Positions 18,601 to 26,325 of a DNA stretch of 64,000 nt are shown piece after piece. The notes below the pieces were generated by a model that did not search any database, was not told the DNA's origin, and saw nothing but the letters and a program-made list of their open reading frames with translations. Location: positions 62,001-126,000 of the forward strand of contig QCWI01000003.1 in the NCBI GenBank assembly GCA_003149635.1, written 5' to 3'. Both the position numbers and the translations under genes were made by a program. Every line of letters starts with the position of its first letter. The stretch's first letter is position 1. This DNA is from Fluviicola sp. XM-24bin1 (GTDB lineage: Bacteria; Bacteroidota; Bacteroidia; Flavobacteriales_D; Crocinitomicaceae).

Positions 18601-18773
18601 GGAAAACCGTCCATAAAGATTCGGAATTCCTTGCGCGCAGCTCCGTATTGCTCTTTCTCAAAGAGCTCTTCTGCACGATAAAAATTGGCGTATTCGCTGT
18701 TGTATTTTTCCGAGGTCTGAGCGTAGGTCTGACAGGATAAAAACAGGATAGCGATAAAAAGCAATTTGTTCAT
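15615..18773 (-). CDS. Giant secreted tetratricopeptide-repeat protein
   Basis: A 1052-residue protein with a Sec signal peptide (LLFIAILFLSCQTYAQ) followed by TPR-type helical repeats over nearly its whole length. Examples are YAEELFEKEQYGAARKEF-like, FDEAVPYLEKYN, NFDKAIENYNKVG and YDKALTYFNKIVIDYP. The spacing of 34-36 residues and the DYP/KYPN terminators are those of the outer-membrane-lipoprotein BamD/YbgF TPR type. It should act as a periplasmic scaffold. The cysteine at the end of the hydrophobic core (FLSCQ) could also be a lipobox, making it a lipoprotein; the QTYAQ end fits signal peptidase I equally well. It is the first gene of the barrel operon and is divergent from ftsE. Confidence 0.85.
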   Translation of the reverse strand: MNKLLFIAILFLSCQTYAQTSEKYNSEYANFYRAEELFEKEQYGAARKEFRIFMDGFPEVNDPFYIKASYYEAISALNLYNNDAERLLLTFLKNYPESIYRTDIYFRLGKHYYYRKKWDDALAWFNKLSIQDIPEENRDEFFFKVGYANFKEDNMGEARSAFKEIKDGDSKYAAPALYYFSHIAYQNKNYQLALEGFLKLEEHESFGKLVPYYIAQIYYLQGKYALVTQYAKKISGSDGIMDDKEINQLIGDAYYRTDRFDEAVPYLEKYNASTKTTRDEDYRLGYAYFRSGNYDNAVTMFDRVKGVEDSLGQVAYYHIGQCMLKLDNKVSARSAFEGAAFIEADPVVQEDALFNYAILSYELDINPYDEAVEAFELYLDRYPNSLRKDDIYQYLVNVYLSTNNYSKALASLDKLPNKDIKLRQAYQLICFNQGVSMYQRNAFGDAIRSFEKVDKYPVDPEISAQAKYWIADSYYRANNFDKAIENYNKVGTMQAVPAGLKSEAKYNMGYSYWKKSERAFEEMQKHEPGSSSFKAWNKKRESAIRSAITQFNLFLQTNPGGDQKKADANMRIADGHFVLRDNVNAVKYYKNVIALHAQYEDQALYYMALTYGYMQGKSKEKVSNLLSIINNFPQSKYVRDAVFQVAQTYKADEEYDKALTYFNKIVIDYPTSIEVPNARINIADIHFKQGKPAQAEQEYLAVMDEYGSDNRICTAIANALKDMYTQTNQLDKIDGLAQYPCFDITDEEKQNLYYIPAVQAYFDSTLSVQARYTTAIPKLEEYLNKYPNGKYKDEIRFYLAEAHYGLGNEEQGIAVYEELLSGPNNIYTEYSAARVASYHFNNDDFINAIPYYKRIEQISKDPEKLSNSRLRLMVCHYNLENWQNAALYAGKVIQDDTYPSNVIEEAHYIRAKSNYNQEYYMDAAASLFWLRDNLTSERGAEARFLLAEIKFRDGDLEGTLTEIENLLKMRPAYNYWIAKGIMLRARVYMAQDNLFQAEQDLKSIRQHYKNTTDGILDEANALWDELMQLKDAPKDIEEEGERVIEIDGGNGN

Positions 18774-18932
18774 AGGCTGCTGCTTTTTTAATCAAGTAAA
18801 AGTAACCTTACTTGATTCGGTGTTTGGAGAGACTGTTTAAAAGTTTTAAACGGAAATCTGTTAAGATTATTTCTGTGTTTAAAGGCAAACTACGTGCCTA
18901 AATTCTGACTTTTACATACAAATCCATTTTGC

Positions 18933-19646
18933 GTGAGTAATGTCATTGAAATAAAAAACGGTGTAATCCAACAGAACAATGTGACGGTTTTGTCGGATAT
19001 AAACGTCGAAATCAAGGACAACCAATTCGTGTACTTAATTGGTAAGACAGGAAGCGGAAAAAGCAGTCTGCTAAAGACTTTGTATGGGGAATTACGACTC
19101 TCAGACGGAACGGGAAATGTTGCCGATTTTGACCTCAACGCACTTCGCAAAAAAGACATCCCGAACTTACGTCGATCACTCGGTATTGTTTTCCAGGATT
19201 TCCAACTTTTGACAGACCGAACCGTATTCGAAAATCTTCGATTTGTGATGGGTGCTTCCGGCTGGAAAGACAAAAAAGCGATGGAAAAACGCGCCAAGGA
19301 GGTACTGCAATTGGTCGGTGTGGAGGAGAAAATGAATTCGATGCCATTCGCACTTTCTGGAGGGGAACAACAACGTGTTGCCATTGCTCGTTCTTTGATC
19401 AATGATCCAAAATTGATTTTAGCCGATGAGCCTACCGGAAATTTGGATCCCGAAACCTCGGAAGAAATCATGCGTTTGCTTCTCGCTATTTTGAAGGAAA
19501 AAAATACGGCTATTCTCATGGCTACACACGATATGGGAATGGTAGAAAAATATCCAGGTCGCATCCTTCGCGTCGGTGATGGAACGGTGAAAGAGGTGAA
19601 TACCATGCAGCAATTCGATCCGTTTACACCGTTTACGACGGAGTGA
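18933..19646 (+). CDS. ftsE: FtsE-like ABC transporter ATP-binding protein
   Basis: The 237-residue ATPase has Walker A (GKTGSGKSS, near residue 38), the signature LSGGEQQRVAIARS, Walker B with LILADEPTGNLDPET, and the switch His in MATHDMG. Sequence and size fit FtsE, which with the membrane protein FtsX activates septal peptidoglycan hydrolases; no ftsX lies in this window. The start is GTG at 18933 (MSNVIEIKNG); an ATG 7 nt later is out of frame. The closely related MacB/LolD groups cannot be fully excluded. It is divergent from the TPR/barrel operon across 159 nt. Confidence 0.85.
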   Translation: MSNVIEIKNGVIQQNNVTVLSDINVEIKDNQFVYLIGKTGSGKSSLLKTLYGELRLSDGTGNVADFDLNALRKKDIPNLRRSLGIVFQDFQLLTDRTVFENLRFVMGASGWKDKKAMEKRAKEVLQLVGVEEKMNSMPFALSGGEQQRVAIARSLINDPKLILADEPTGNLDPETSEEIMRLLLAILKEKNTAILMATHDMGMVEKYPGRILRVGDGTVKEVNTMQQFDPFTPFTTE

Positions 19647-19664
19647 TACATCGTGTTTCATTGG

Positions 19665-19769
19665 GTCACCCTCCGCCTTCGGTTATCGAAAACTCCTGAG
19701 TCGTTTCCTCTTCTCTAGGGAGGAGGAAAAGTCCCTCTCCCCTTGAGGGGAGAATTAAAGAGGGGTGAC
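19665..19769. repeat. Intergenic element with GTCACCC inverted ends, 105 bp
   Basis: It begins GTCACCCTCCGCCTTCGG and ends GAATTAAAGAGGGGTGAC, so the outer 7 bases are perfect inverted repeats. Inside lie an inverted CTCCCC/GGGGAG pair and a partly decayed middle. It has the same ends and order as 50254-50337. It fills the space after ftsE; the stretch 19770-19886 beyond it shows nothing I can name. Confidence 0.75.
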
Positions 19770-19886
19770 AGCCAGAAAGCTTTGAGTAATTAGACTTTCA
19801 TTAACTCATTACTTTTTTTAATGCCATTCTCTAGGTAATTACCTTACAAAATGGGGAGAATAAAAACGAGCTAAATCAATCTCAAA

Positions 19887-19922
19887 CAAAAAAAGGCAGC
19901 TGGACATCTACCCCCAACTGCC
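19887..19922 (-). terminator. Intrinsic terminator of the 154-residue secreted protein gene
   Basis: On the minus strand GGCAGTTGG pairs with CCAGCTGCC (one U-G pair) and a run of eight T follows. It lies 30 nt past the stop codon at 19953. Confidence 0.85.
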
Positions 19923-19952
19923 TCGTTGCTTTGAGACCTAAATTGTAACTAA

Positions 19953-20417
19953 TCAAGCATAAATGCTCATTAAGATGGAAGCAGCTTCGTCCACATATCC
20001 ATCGTTGAAGGCAATCACGAGAATCATGTTGGTACTGCTTTCCGTATCGAGCAAGGCGGCAATAAATGTGTTCGTTCCGTCTTTTACCCCTTGAACATAG
20101 TAGCCTTCGAAGTAATCCAAAAACATTTCATCGGCATCTGTAAGTTCATCATAGTTCATTTCCAATGTAATCTCGAGTAGAGCGCTCGCAAGATGATCAT
20201 GATCAATATATTCATCTTGCCATGGAATTATCGACAGATATACATTGTCGTTATGCGCTGAAAACTCCTCATAGTTATTGGTTTCTTCCTTGAAATCATC
20301 AGGAGCCATTAAACCAATTCCATGTTGATCCCAATGATAGTCGACCTGCGAAAACCCGACGGGTACGAATAGAAATGTAAAGGCTACAATTCCGGTAATT
20401 TTGTGTAATGCATTCAT
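19953..20417 (-). CDS. Secreted protein of unknown function, 154 residues
   Basis: A signal peptide (IVAFTFLFVPVGFSQ) is followed by a mature region of about 130 acidic residues. The pattern GIGLMAPDDFKEETNNYEEF, a central helix and FIAALLDTESSTNMILVIAF resembles small proteins that share an alpha/beta fold with DcrB or DUF1795, but I cannot confirm a family. It is rich in Asp and Glu and has no cysteine. It is divergent from the TIGR03032 gene across 61 nt, and ends at a clear terminator, so it is a single-gene unit. Confidence 0.65.
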   Translation of the reverse strand: MNALHKITGIVAFTFLFVPVGFSQVDYHWDQHGIGLMAPDDFKEETNNYEEFSAHNDNVYLSIIPWQDEYIDHDHLASALLEITLEMNYDELTDADEMFLDYFEGYYVQGVKDGTNTFIAALLDTESSTNMILVIAFNDGYVDEAASILMSIYA

Positions 20418-20478
20418 ACTTGTAAGGTTTAGTGTTTATTTATTTCAACGATTTTGTAATTTGCCCCAAAATCGAATT

Positions 20479-21555
20479 ATGCAACGACCTGACCCATCGT
20501 TAACTCCTTTTGCCTGTCAATACACTTCTCAGGTTCCCGAATTGTTATTGAAACTTGGATGTACATTGGCAATTACTACATACCAGGCGGGCAAACTTGT
20601 GTTTATTTCACCCAAAGATGAACACAGTCTCATTCAACTGCCAAGAACATTTGATAAGCCAATGGGCGTTGCCGAAGATATTGCTTCAGACAAGCTGGCG
20701 CTCGCTTGTCGTGATTACGTACAGATTTTTTCCAATTCAAAAGACCTTGCGGGATTCTACCCTCCGGCGCCTCAAAAATATGACGCGTTATATATGCCAC
20801 GCTTGACATATCATACTGGTCAGCTGGACATCCACGACCTCAATTTCGGTAAAGATGGAAAGCTCTACGCAGTAAACACCTTGTTCTCATGTTTGGTGAC
20901 ATTGGATGATAACTACAATTTCACTCCGTATTGGCAACCTTGGTTTGTAGATAAAATTGTTTCTGAAGACCGATGTCATTTGAATGGAATGGCGATGCAA
21001 GACGGATTGCCGAAATATGCCACTGCCTTCAATACCGGAAATACCACACAAAGTTGGCGCGAGAACATTACGCAAACAGGCGTGATCATGGACGTAACGA
21101 CCAATGAAATTGTCGTTGACGGATTGGCTATGCCGCATTCACCACGTATTTACAACGGAGAATTGTATTGTTTACTTTCTGCTACTGGAGAGTTAATTAA
21201 GGTCGATCCAGAAGCAGGAACTTATGACGTCGTGGTAAAATTGGATGGATTCGTGCGAGGTATGGATTTGTACCAGGGTTACCTGTTTATCGGACTTTCG
21301 AAACTTCGAAAAAACTCGTCAACATTCGCAAAACTAGACTTCGCAGATGATTCGAACGAAGCTGGCATAATGATTGTGCATTTGCCGACCGCAAGCATGG
21401 CTGGAAAGATAACATATCAAACTTCTTTGGACGAAATTTATGACGTTCATGTATTGGCTGATAAACGTAGACCTAACATTTTAAATACCTTGAAACCAGA
21501 ACATAAAATGGGAATTTCTATCCCAAATTCAACGTTTTGGGCAAAACAATCGTAA
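20479..21555 (+). CDS. TIGR03032-family protein (DUF4915-like)
   Basis: The 358-residue protein matches the TIGR03032 family: CTLAITTYQAGKLVFISP near residue 30, VHDLNFG-like DIHDLNFGKDGKLYAVNTLF, then CHLNGMAMQDGLPKYATAFN and the C-terminal GLSKLRKNSSTFAKL. It should form a propeller-like fold, with no signal peptide, so it is probably cytoplasmic. The function is not known. The start at 20479 (MQRPDPSLTPFACQYTS) agrees with the family; a longer frame from 20401 runs through the divergent promoter region. A TAATTTG near 20458 may be its -7 element, giving a leader of only a few bases. Confidence 0.85.
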   Translation: MQRPDPSLTPFACQYTSQVPELLLKLGCTLAITTYQAGKLVFISPKDEHSLIQLPRTFDKPMGVAEDIASDKLALACRDYVQIFSNSKDLAGFYPPAPQKYDALYMPRLTYHTGQLDIHDLNFGKDGKLYAVNTLFSCLVTLDDNYNFTPYWQPWFVDKIVSEDRCHLNGMAMQDGLPKYATAFNTGNTTQSWRENITQTGVIMDVTTNEIVVDGLAMPHSPRIYNGELYCLLSATGELIKVDPEAGTYDVVVKLDGFVRGMDLYQGYLFIGLSKLRKNSSTFAKLDFADDSNEAGIMIVHLPTASMAGKITYQTSLDEIYDVHVLADKRRPNILNTLKPEHKMGISIPNSTFWAKQS

Positions 21556-21579
21556 ATTAGCAACAAACCCTAACTAAAT

Positions 21580-22896
21580 ATGAAACATAACTACCACTCA
21601 AGAAAAGTCCGTCAATTAGACCGTCTGGTCAAAGAGATGAAGCAAGCTATGACGGCACGCCAACCCAAGGCGTTCGTGGATCGCATTCGACAGAAAATTG
21701 CATTGTTGATCAAAGACTTGCGAGGGATCTTGTCTGCGCGTCAGTTAGCTCACAAACTCGGAGCTTTGGCCATCGTTTTTGGATTTGCCAATGGCGCCAA
21801 CGCACAACAGTTTGCTACGCCAGTAGAAAACCCCTTCGGTTTTGTTGTTGACTCCACTTCTTATATCGGAGGCTTTGGAGTTGCAGATTTAGACGGAGAT
21901 GGAGACTACGATTTGTTAATGGGCGGATATTACGGTGCAATCCAGTATGTTGAAAATACTGGTACTGCGAGCAGTCCTGCTTTTGGGCCTACTCAAACCA
22001 ACCCATTTGGGCTTTCAAGTACCTATTATTACGCATTTATCACTACGGCCGATTTGGATGACGATGGAGACATTGATGTTCTGGTTGGTGAGTATTACGG
22101 TGATTTGGTGTACTTTGAAAACACCGGAACCGCCACAAACCCTTCATTTGCAGCCGCTCAGGCGAATCCGTTTGGCTTGAATTCGAACTCTTCGATTCTA
22201 GACATGCCAAGCTTTGTTGACTTGGACGATGACGGTGATTTTGATATCATTTCCGGCTCTATTGCATACGGTGTAGGACCATCGATAGTTTATTACGAAA
22301 ACACCGGAACAGCGCAAAATCCAGCGTTCGCCGCTCAGGTGACAAGTCCTTTTGGTATTGCGGCGAACGCTGCTTATTTTCAAAACCCGACAGTTGCAGA
22401 CATTGATGGAGATGGAGACTATGACGTACTTACTGCTGAAAACTATGGAACTTTTGCCTTTTATAAAAATACTGGAACTGCACAAAATCCAGCGTTCGCA
22501 GCTCCACAGGTGAACCCTTTTGGACTCATCGATAATGTATCAGACTTCATTTTTCCTGAATTCGTTGACATTGATGACGACGGTGATTTTGATGTATTAG
22601 GATCAGGATATTACGGAAGCCTTTGGTTCTTTGAAAACACACAGTTCAATGTTGGAATTGATGAATTGGCTAACAACGTTGCTATTGGACCGAACCCATT
22701 CACGTCAGAGGTTAACTTCACCGCGGATGTAGATCTTGATTTGGTGGAAGTGTACGATATGATGGGGAAACTGATTTACTCTGAAGTTAGTCCAGACGGA
22801 AACGTAAATCTTGAAAGCCTCAACAAGGGTGTTTATATGATTCAAGTGGTCGATACAGATGGAAACGTAAGCCGTAAGAAGCTCGAAAAACTGTAA
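21580..22896 (+). CDS. FG-GAP/VCBS-like repeat surface protein with T9SS sorting domain and long N-terminal extension (copy 1)
   Basis: This is a 438-residue protein. Residues 1-58 are charged and helical with heptad-like leucines (VRQLDRLVKEMKQAM), then a hydrophobic core and cleavage site (LGALAIVFGFANGANAQQ) at 59-76. From 77 to 360 come about five repeats of roughly 50 residues, each with a DLDGDGDYD-type calcium loop and ENTGTAxxPAF. The end (IGPNPFTSEVNFTADV through KGVYMIQVVDTDG) is a T9SS type A sorting domain. The part before the signal peptide is unusual. A paralogue follows 148 nt downstream. The product is expected on the cell surface; its ligand is unknown. Confidence 0.87.
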   Translation: MKHNYHSRKVRQLDRLVKEMKQAMTARQPKAFVDRIRQKIALLIKDLRGILSARQLAHKLGALAIVFGFANGANAQQFATPVENPFGFVVDSTSYIGGFGVADLDGDGDYDLLMGGYYGAIQYVENTGTASSPAFGPTQTNPFGLSSTYYYAFITTADLDDDGDIDVLVGEYYGDLVYFENTGTATNPSFAAAQANPFGLNSNSSILDMPSFVDLDDDGDFDIISGSIAYGVGPSIVYYENTGTAQNPAFAAQVTSPFGIAANAAYFQNPTVADIDGDGDYDVLTAENYGTFAFYKNTGTAQNPAFAAPQVNPFGLIDNVSDFIFPEFVDIDDDGDFDVLGSGYYGSLWFFENTQFNVGIDELANNVAIGPNPFTSEVNFTADVDLDLVEVYDMMGKLIYSEVSPDGNVNLESLNKGVYMIQVVDTDGNVSRKKLEKL

Positions 22897-22916
22897 AAAT
22901 TAGTGTATAATTATAC

Positions 22917-22950
22917 ATCCTCCTCATGGTTTTATGGGGAGGATTTTTTG
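22917..22950 (+). terminator. Intrinsic terminator between the two FG-GAP paralogues
   Basis: CCTCCTCAT (22919-22927) pairs with ATGGGGAGG (22934-22942) with one G-U pair, followed by ATTTTTTG. The two paralogues are therefore probably separate transcription units. Confidence 0.85.
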
Positions 22951-23044
22951 TGTCCGATGGTGCCGTTGATCTGTGTAAAATGATAAAAAATGTGTTCGAT
23001 CCTCTTTTTATCGCCCTTCCTTCTCCTTAAATTGTGTTAGAATT

Positions 23045-24340
23045 ATGCCGTCAACGCCCTTTTCAAGAAAGATTCGCCAACTCAATCTCCGGATTGCAGA
23101 GTGGCAACGTCTTGAGCAATCTGAGGGATCAAAAGAGCAACTACGTAGACTCGCAGTTCGGATCAAAGAACTCGCCGCATCCATTCCTGAAGTATTCACA
23201 CGTCATCTGCAGTCGCGTTTTGCAGCAATACTTGTTGCGATGGGACTTTCGTCAACAGGAATCGCACAAAATTTTACTCAGCCCGTTGAGAATCCATTTG
23301 GATTTACCGTCGATACCACGAATTATGTAGGTGGATTGTGTCCGGCAGATCTGGATGGCGACGGAGATTTAGATCTCATCATCGGTGGTTTCTTTGGTAC
23401 TCTAGATTACATTGAAAACGTCGGAACGGCGCAAAGTCCGGCTTTCGCTCCGCCTCAAACAAATCCTTTCGGATTGACCAGTGTATATGTCTACGCTTTT
23501 ATCACTGCTTCTGATTTGGATGATGATGGGGATTTGGACATTCTGGCCGGAGAATATGGCGGCAATCATGTGTATTATCAAAACATCGGAACGGCTACCA
23601 ATCCATTTTTTAGTGTTCCCGTAGTGAACGGTCTGGGATTGAGTGCTGGGTCGTACATTTCGATGCCGGAATTCGCTGATTTGGACAACGATGGAGACTT
23701 TGACGCCATCAGCGGTGAAGCTGGAGGATTGCTCTATTTTGAGAATCAAGGAACCACTAATTTGCCTGGATTTTCGGCGCCATTGAGCAACCCTTTTGGT
23801 TTGATTCCCAACCCCGTGTACTTCTCGCATCCAACCGTTGGGGATTTGGATTTGGACGGCGACCTTGATATGTTGGTAGGAGAAACGGGCGGTAACCTTC
23901 GATACATCCAAAATCTGGCAAATGCCAATGCGCCTTTATTCGACGGCGGTCAATTGAACCCGTTCGGAATTACCGGAGGTGTCGCTACTGTCGTGCTCCC
24001 AGAATTCGTAGACATTGACGCGGATGGAGATTTGGATATTCTCGCAACCAGCGATGGCGGATCGCTGTGGTTTTATGAGAACACGCAATTCAATCTTGGG
24101 TTGGAAGAAAGCTCGGAGAATTTTACTCTTGGGCCGAATCCATTTATGGACGCGTTAACTATTGAAGCTTCTTTTACTCTTGAAGAAATTGCTGTTTATG
24201 ATGTCAACGGGCGGTTGATTTTCCAACAAATCCAAGGAAATGCTGTAATTGATTTAAGTCATCTTACTTCTGGAGTTTATACGTTGGTTGCTCGGGATGC
24301 GAGCGGTATGTTGCATCGACGGAAATTGGAAAAGTTGTAA
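23045..24340 (+). CDS. FG-GAP/VCBS-like repeat surface protein with T9SS sorting domain and long N-terminal extension (copy 2)
   Basis: The 431-residue paralogue has the same order as its neighbour: a basic, leucine-bearing helix at 1-55 (SRKIRQLNLRIAEWQRLEQ), a hydrophobic core ending GLSSTGIAQN near 75, calcium-loop repeats (DLDGDGDLDLIIGG, DLDDDGDLDILAG, DIDADGDLDILAT), and a T9SS sorting domain (LGPNPFMDALTIEAS, then SGVYTLVARD). The final residues RRKLEKL match RKKLEKL in copy 1. The N-terminal extensions differ in sequence but keep length and charge, so the extension appears to be selected. The tandem pair arose by duplication. Confidence 0.87.
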   Translation: MPSTPFSRKIRQLNLRIAEWQRLEQSEGSKEQLRRLAVRIKELAASIPEVFTRHLQSRFAAILVAMGLSSTGIAQNFTQPVENPFGFTVDTTNYVGGLCPADLDGDGDLDLIIGGFFGTLDYIENVGTAQSPAFAPPQTNPFGLTSVYVYAFITASDLDDDGDLDILAGEYGGNHVYYQNIGTATNPFFSVPVVNGLGLSAGSYISMPEFADLDNDGDFDAISGEAGGLLYFENQGTTNLPGFSAPLSNPFGLIPNPVYFSHPTVGDLDLDGDLDMLVGETGGNLRYIQNLANANAPLFDGGQLNPFGITGGVATVVLPEFVDIDADGDLDILATSDGGSLWFYENTQFNLGLEESSENFTLGPNPFMDALTIEASFTLEEIAVYDVNGRLIFQQIQGNAVIDLSHLTSGVYTLVARDASGMLHRRKLEKL

Positions 24341-24445
24341 CGTAGGATAATTCGATTTTTGCAATGTTCGAATGTCGGAACTTCCCGACGTAAATAATCG
24401 TTTTTTCTAGCATTTCTCCATCCAAATCCGTATCTTCTATAATTC

Positions 24446-24769
24446 ATTAGCATCGCAAAAACTCCCAAGCCACCCTACTTTGCCGTCATTTTCCCAGCAA
24501 TTGCCACCGAAACGCAAAAAGGTTATGCCGATACGGTTCAAAGAATGCATGAACTGGCACAAGAAGCTCCCGGTTTTTTAGGAATGGAATCCGCCGGTGA
24601 TGACTTTGAAATAACAGTTTCCTATTGGCAAGACGAAGAAAGTATTCTCCACTGGAAACAAAACGCTTCGCATCAGGTTGCTCAGGAATTAGGCAAAACG
24701 AACTGGTACAAGGCTTATCAAGTGCGCGTTTCGAGAGTTGAGCGGGAATACGGATTTAAGACAGGGTGA
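24446..24769 (+). CDS. Antibiotic-biosynthesis-monooxygenase-type (ABM) protein lacking an ATG start
   Basis: The frame is open from a TAA at 24440 to the TGA ending at 24769. It encodes ISIAKTPKPPYFAVIFPAIA near the start, a GYADTVQRMHELAQEAPGFL helix, ESAGDDFEITVSYWQDEESI and a C-terminal AYQVRVSRVEREYGF, the ABM ferredoxin-like fold seen in YgiN-type proteins. Homologues begin just before the I(S)IAKTP segment, but there is no ATG, GTG or TTG there: the candidates are ATT at 24446 or ATC at 24452. The first ATG, at 24545, would remove the first beta strand. It may use a rare start codon or be weakly expressed. Activity is unknown; such proteins can act as small monooxygenases or stress proteins. 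Confidence 0.75.
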   Translation: MSIAKTPKPPYFAVIFPAIATETQKGYADTVQRMHELAQEAPGFLGMESAGDDFEITVSYWQDEESILHWKQNASHQVAQELGKTNWYKAYQVRVSRVEREYGFKTG

Positions 24770-24818
24770 GTTCGAGTGTGAGTCTTAAAGTCCCACTCAA
24801 AACTCGCACTCAAATCTG
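24770..24818. repeat. 6-nt quasi-periodic inverted array between convergent genes
   Basis: GAGTTC, GAGTGT and GAGTCTT words on the plus strand are mirrored by CCCACTC, AACTCGC and ACTCAAA, forming an imperfect stem with a loop near TTAAAG. It fills the space between the ABM and glutaminyl cyclase stop codons and is probably a two-way terminator. Confidence 0.65.
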
Positions 24819-24821
24819 AGA

Positions 24822-25952
24822 TTACGGATTCGGAGCAGAAACGAAGCGTACCTCAAACATCGACGGCCATTTCTTTCCTGTCATGTAGATTTTCCCCGTT
24901 TTATCGTCTCTCGCAATTCCGTTCAATTCAGCACCTGCTCCTCTTCCTCGCAGCGCCAACTCATTGCAATCGATCAATTCCAATACTTTTCCAGTAGCTG
25001 GATCGATCGCTGCAACAGCATTTGTTTGATAGATGTTCGCGTAGATTTTTCCGTCCATGTATTCCAATTCATTCAATTGTGGAATTGGGCCGACATCGCT
25101 AAATACTTGTATGGTGCGTTTCACCTCAAACGATTCTGGATCGATGAACTGAATTACTTCGCTTCCATTTGAAAGAATTAACTCCGTTCCGTTGTTGCAC
25201 AATCCCCAACCTTCACCTGTGTACGATTTCTCATCCAACAAAGAGAAGCTACCAGAATCTGACGTGTAATCGTAAATCAAACATTGTCCTTTTTGCCACG
25301 TCAGTTGGTATAGTTTATCACCCATGATTGTGATTCCTTCTCCAAAACGACTCGGATCTAAGCTCAACTTTCGAAGGATATCTCCAGTCTGTACATCTAC
25401 CTCCATCACTTTGGATTCACCGTAAATTCCCACACCTTCATACAAACGTCCGTCTTTAAATTCCAATCCCTGCGTGAAGCTCGTTGGGTCGTGCGGTAAT
25501 GGATTTCCAATGATTTCAGCTTTCAAAGAAGTTGGGGTAATGTCGGACACTACGCGCACTGCACGTTCATCAATTCTTTGCGTTCCGTCTTGAAGGGTTG
25601 AGATAAGGCGGATTGAATAGTTTCCTAACGTAGTCGTAGTAAAAGGAAAAGTTACGTTTCCATTGGGGTTGTCCCATTTCTGAATGAAAGTTCCGTCATA
25701 CTCAACCACCATTTCAGTGATGTTGTTTTGATTTACCTGAATTTGCACGTTTTGTGGTATTCCGGTAATCGTTGCAAGTCCTTCCTTGAAAGCAAATGCT
25801 GCTGGTAATGGTGCCTGAGTAATTGGAGCGTCATGTCCTCCACCACGTGTTGGAATTACAGGATCTTCTCGCAGCATGGGACCAATCAACAAAGCTCCTC
25901 CAACCAAAACGATCAAGGCGATTACTACGTATTTCTTTACGTTCGGATTCAT
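24822..25952 (-). CDS. Membrane-anchored glutaminyl-peptide cyclotransferase
   Basis: The enzyme family turns N-terminal glutamine into pyroglutamate. The protein has 376 residues: an N-terminal membrane anchor (YVVIALIVLVGGALLIGPML), a beta-rich domain at about 45-140, and a five-bladed glutamine cyclotransferase propeller at 145-376. Signatures are FTQGLEFKDGRLYEGVGIYG, GEGITIMGDKLYQLTWQKG, GWGLCNNGTELILSNGS, LNELEYMDGKIYANIYQTN and ELNGIARDDKTGKIYMTGKK. These match the plant-type (PF05096) cyclase. Its ATG overlaps the ytxJ stop (ATGA), so pheS-ytxJ-QC form one operon. Many T9SS cargo begin with Gln after signal cleavage, so they are natural candidate substrates. Confidence 0.92.
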   Translation of the reverse strand: MNPNVKKYVVIALIVLVGGALLIGPMLREDPVIPTRGGGHDAPITQAPLPAAFAFKEGLATITGIPQNVQIQVNQNNITEMVVEYDGTFIQKWDNPNGNVTFPFTTTTLGNYSIRLISTLQDGTQRIDERAVRVVSDITPTSLKAEIIGNPLPHDPTSFTQGLEFKDGRLYEGVGIYGESKVMEVDVQTGDILRKLSLDPSRFGEGITIMGDKLYQLTWQKGQCLIYDYTSDSGSFSLLDEKSYTGEGWGLCNNGTELILSNGSEVIQFIDPESFEVKRTIQVFSDVGPIPQLNELEYMDGKIYANIYQTNAVAAIDPATGKVLELIDCNELALRGRGAGAELNGIARDDKTGKIYMTGKKWPSMFEVRFVSAPNP

Positions 25953-26317
25953 TTCAATAATTTTTCAATAGCCCGCGCATCAATGCTTGAATGCGACGAG
26001 TGGTACATGACATCAGACCCGTCAAACAAAATAGCCTGAGGAGATTGATGCACGACGTTGGTTTCTGATGCGATTGCATTCGAAACGTCACGATGTCTTA
26101 GTAAGTCTACAAAGTAAAGGTCACAAAGTTCATTTTCCGTGCCCCATTCGTTCTCGAAAGAATTCAAGGCCATGGATGAAATGCTGCATCGCGTGCTGTG
26201 TTTGAATAACAATGCTGGTTTGCTTTTCGCTGATTCTAAAACTTCATGCAATTGATCCACGGATGTGATATTTGTCCATGGCAATCGTTGTTTGTTCGAG
26301 GTGGTAAAAAGTCCCAT
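25949..26317 (-). CDS. ytxJ: Bacilliredoxin-like YtxJ family protein
   Basis: The 122-residue thioredoxin-fold protein has the monothiol motif FKHSTRCSISSMAL near residue 42, with a single active cysteine, and PQAILFDGSDVMYHSSHSSI at the end. YtxJ (BrxC) proteins remove bacillithiol from protein thiols in Firmicutes. Presence here suggests that this organism uses bacillithiol, which some Bacteroidota are known to do; no bsh synthesis gene lies in the window. It sits 8 nt after pheS and overlaps the next gene by 4 nt. Confidence 0.88.
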   Translation of the reverse strand: MGLFTTSNKQRLPWTNITSVDQLHEVLESAKSKPALLFKHSTRCSISSMALNSFENEWGTENELCDLYFVDLLRHRDVSNAIASETNVVHQSPQAILFDGSDVMYHSSHSSIDARAIEKLLK

Positions 26318-26325
26318 AGTATCTT

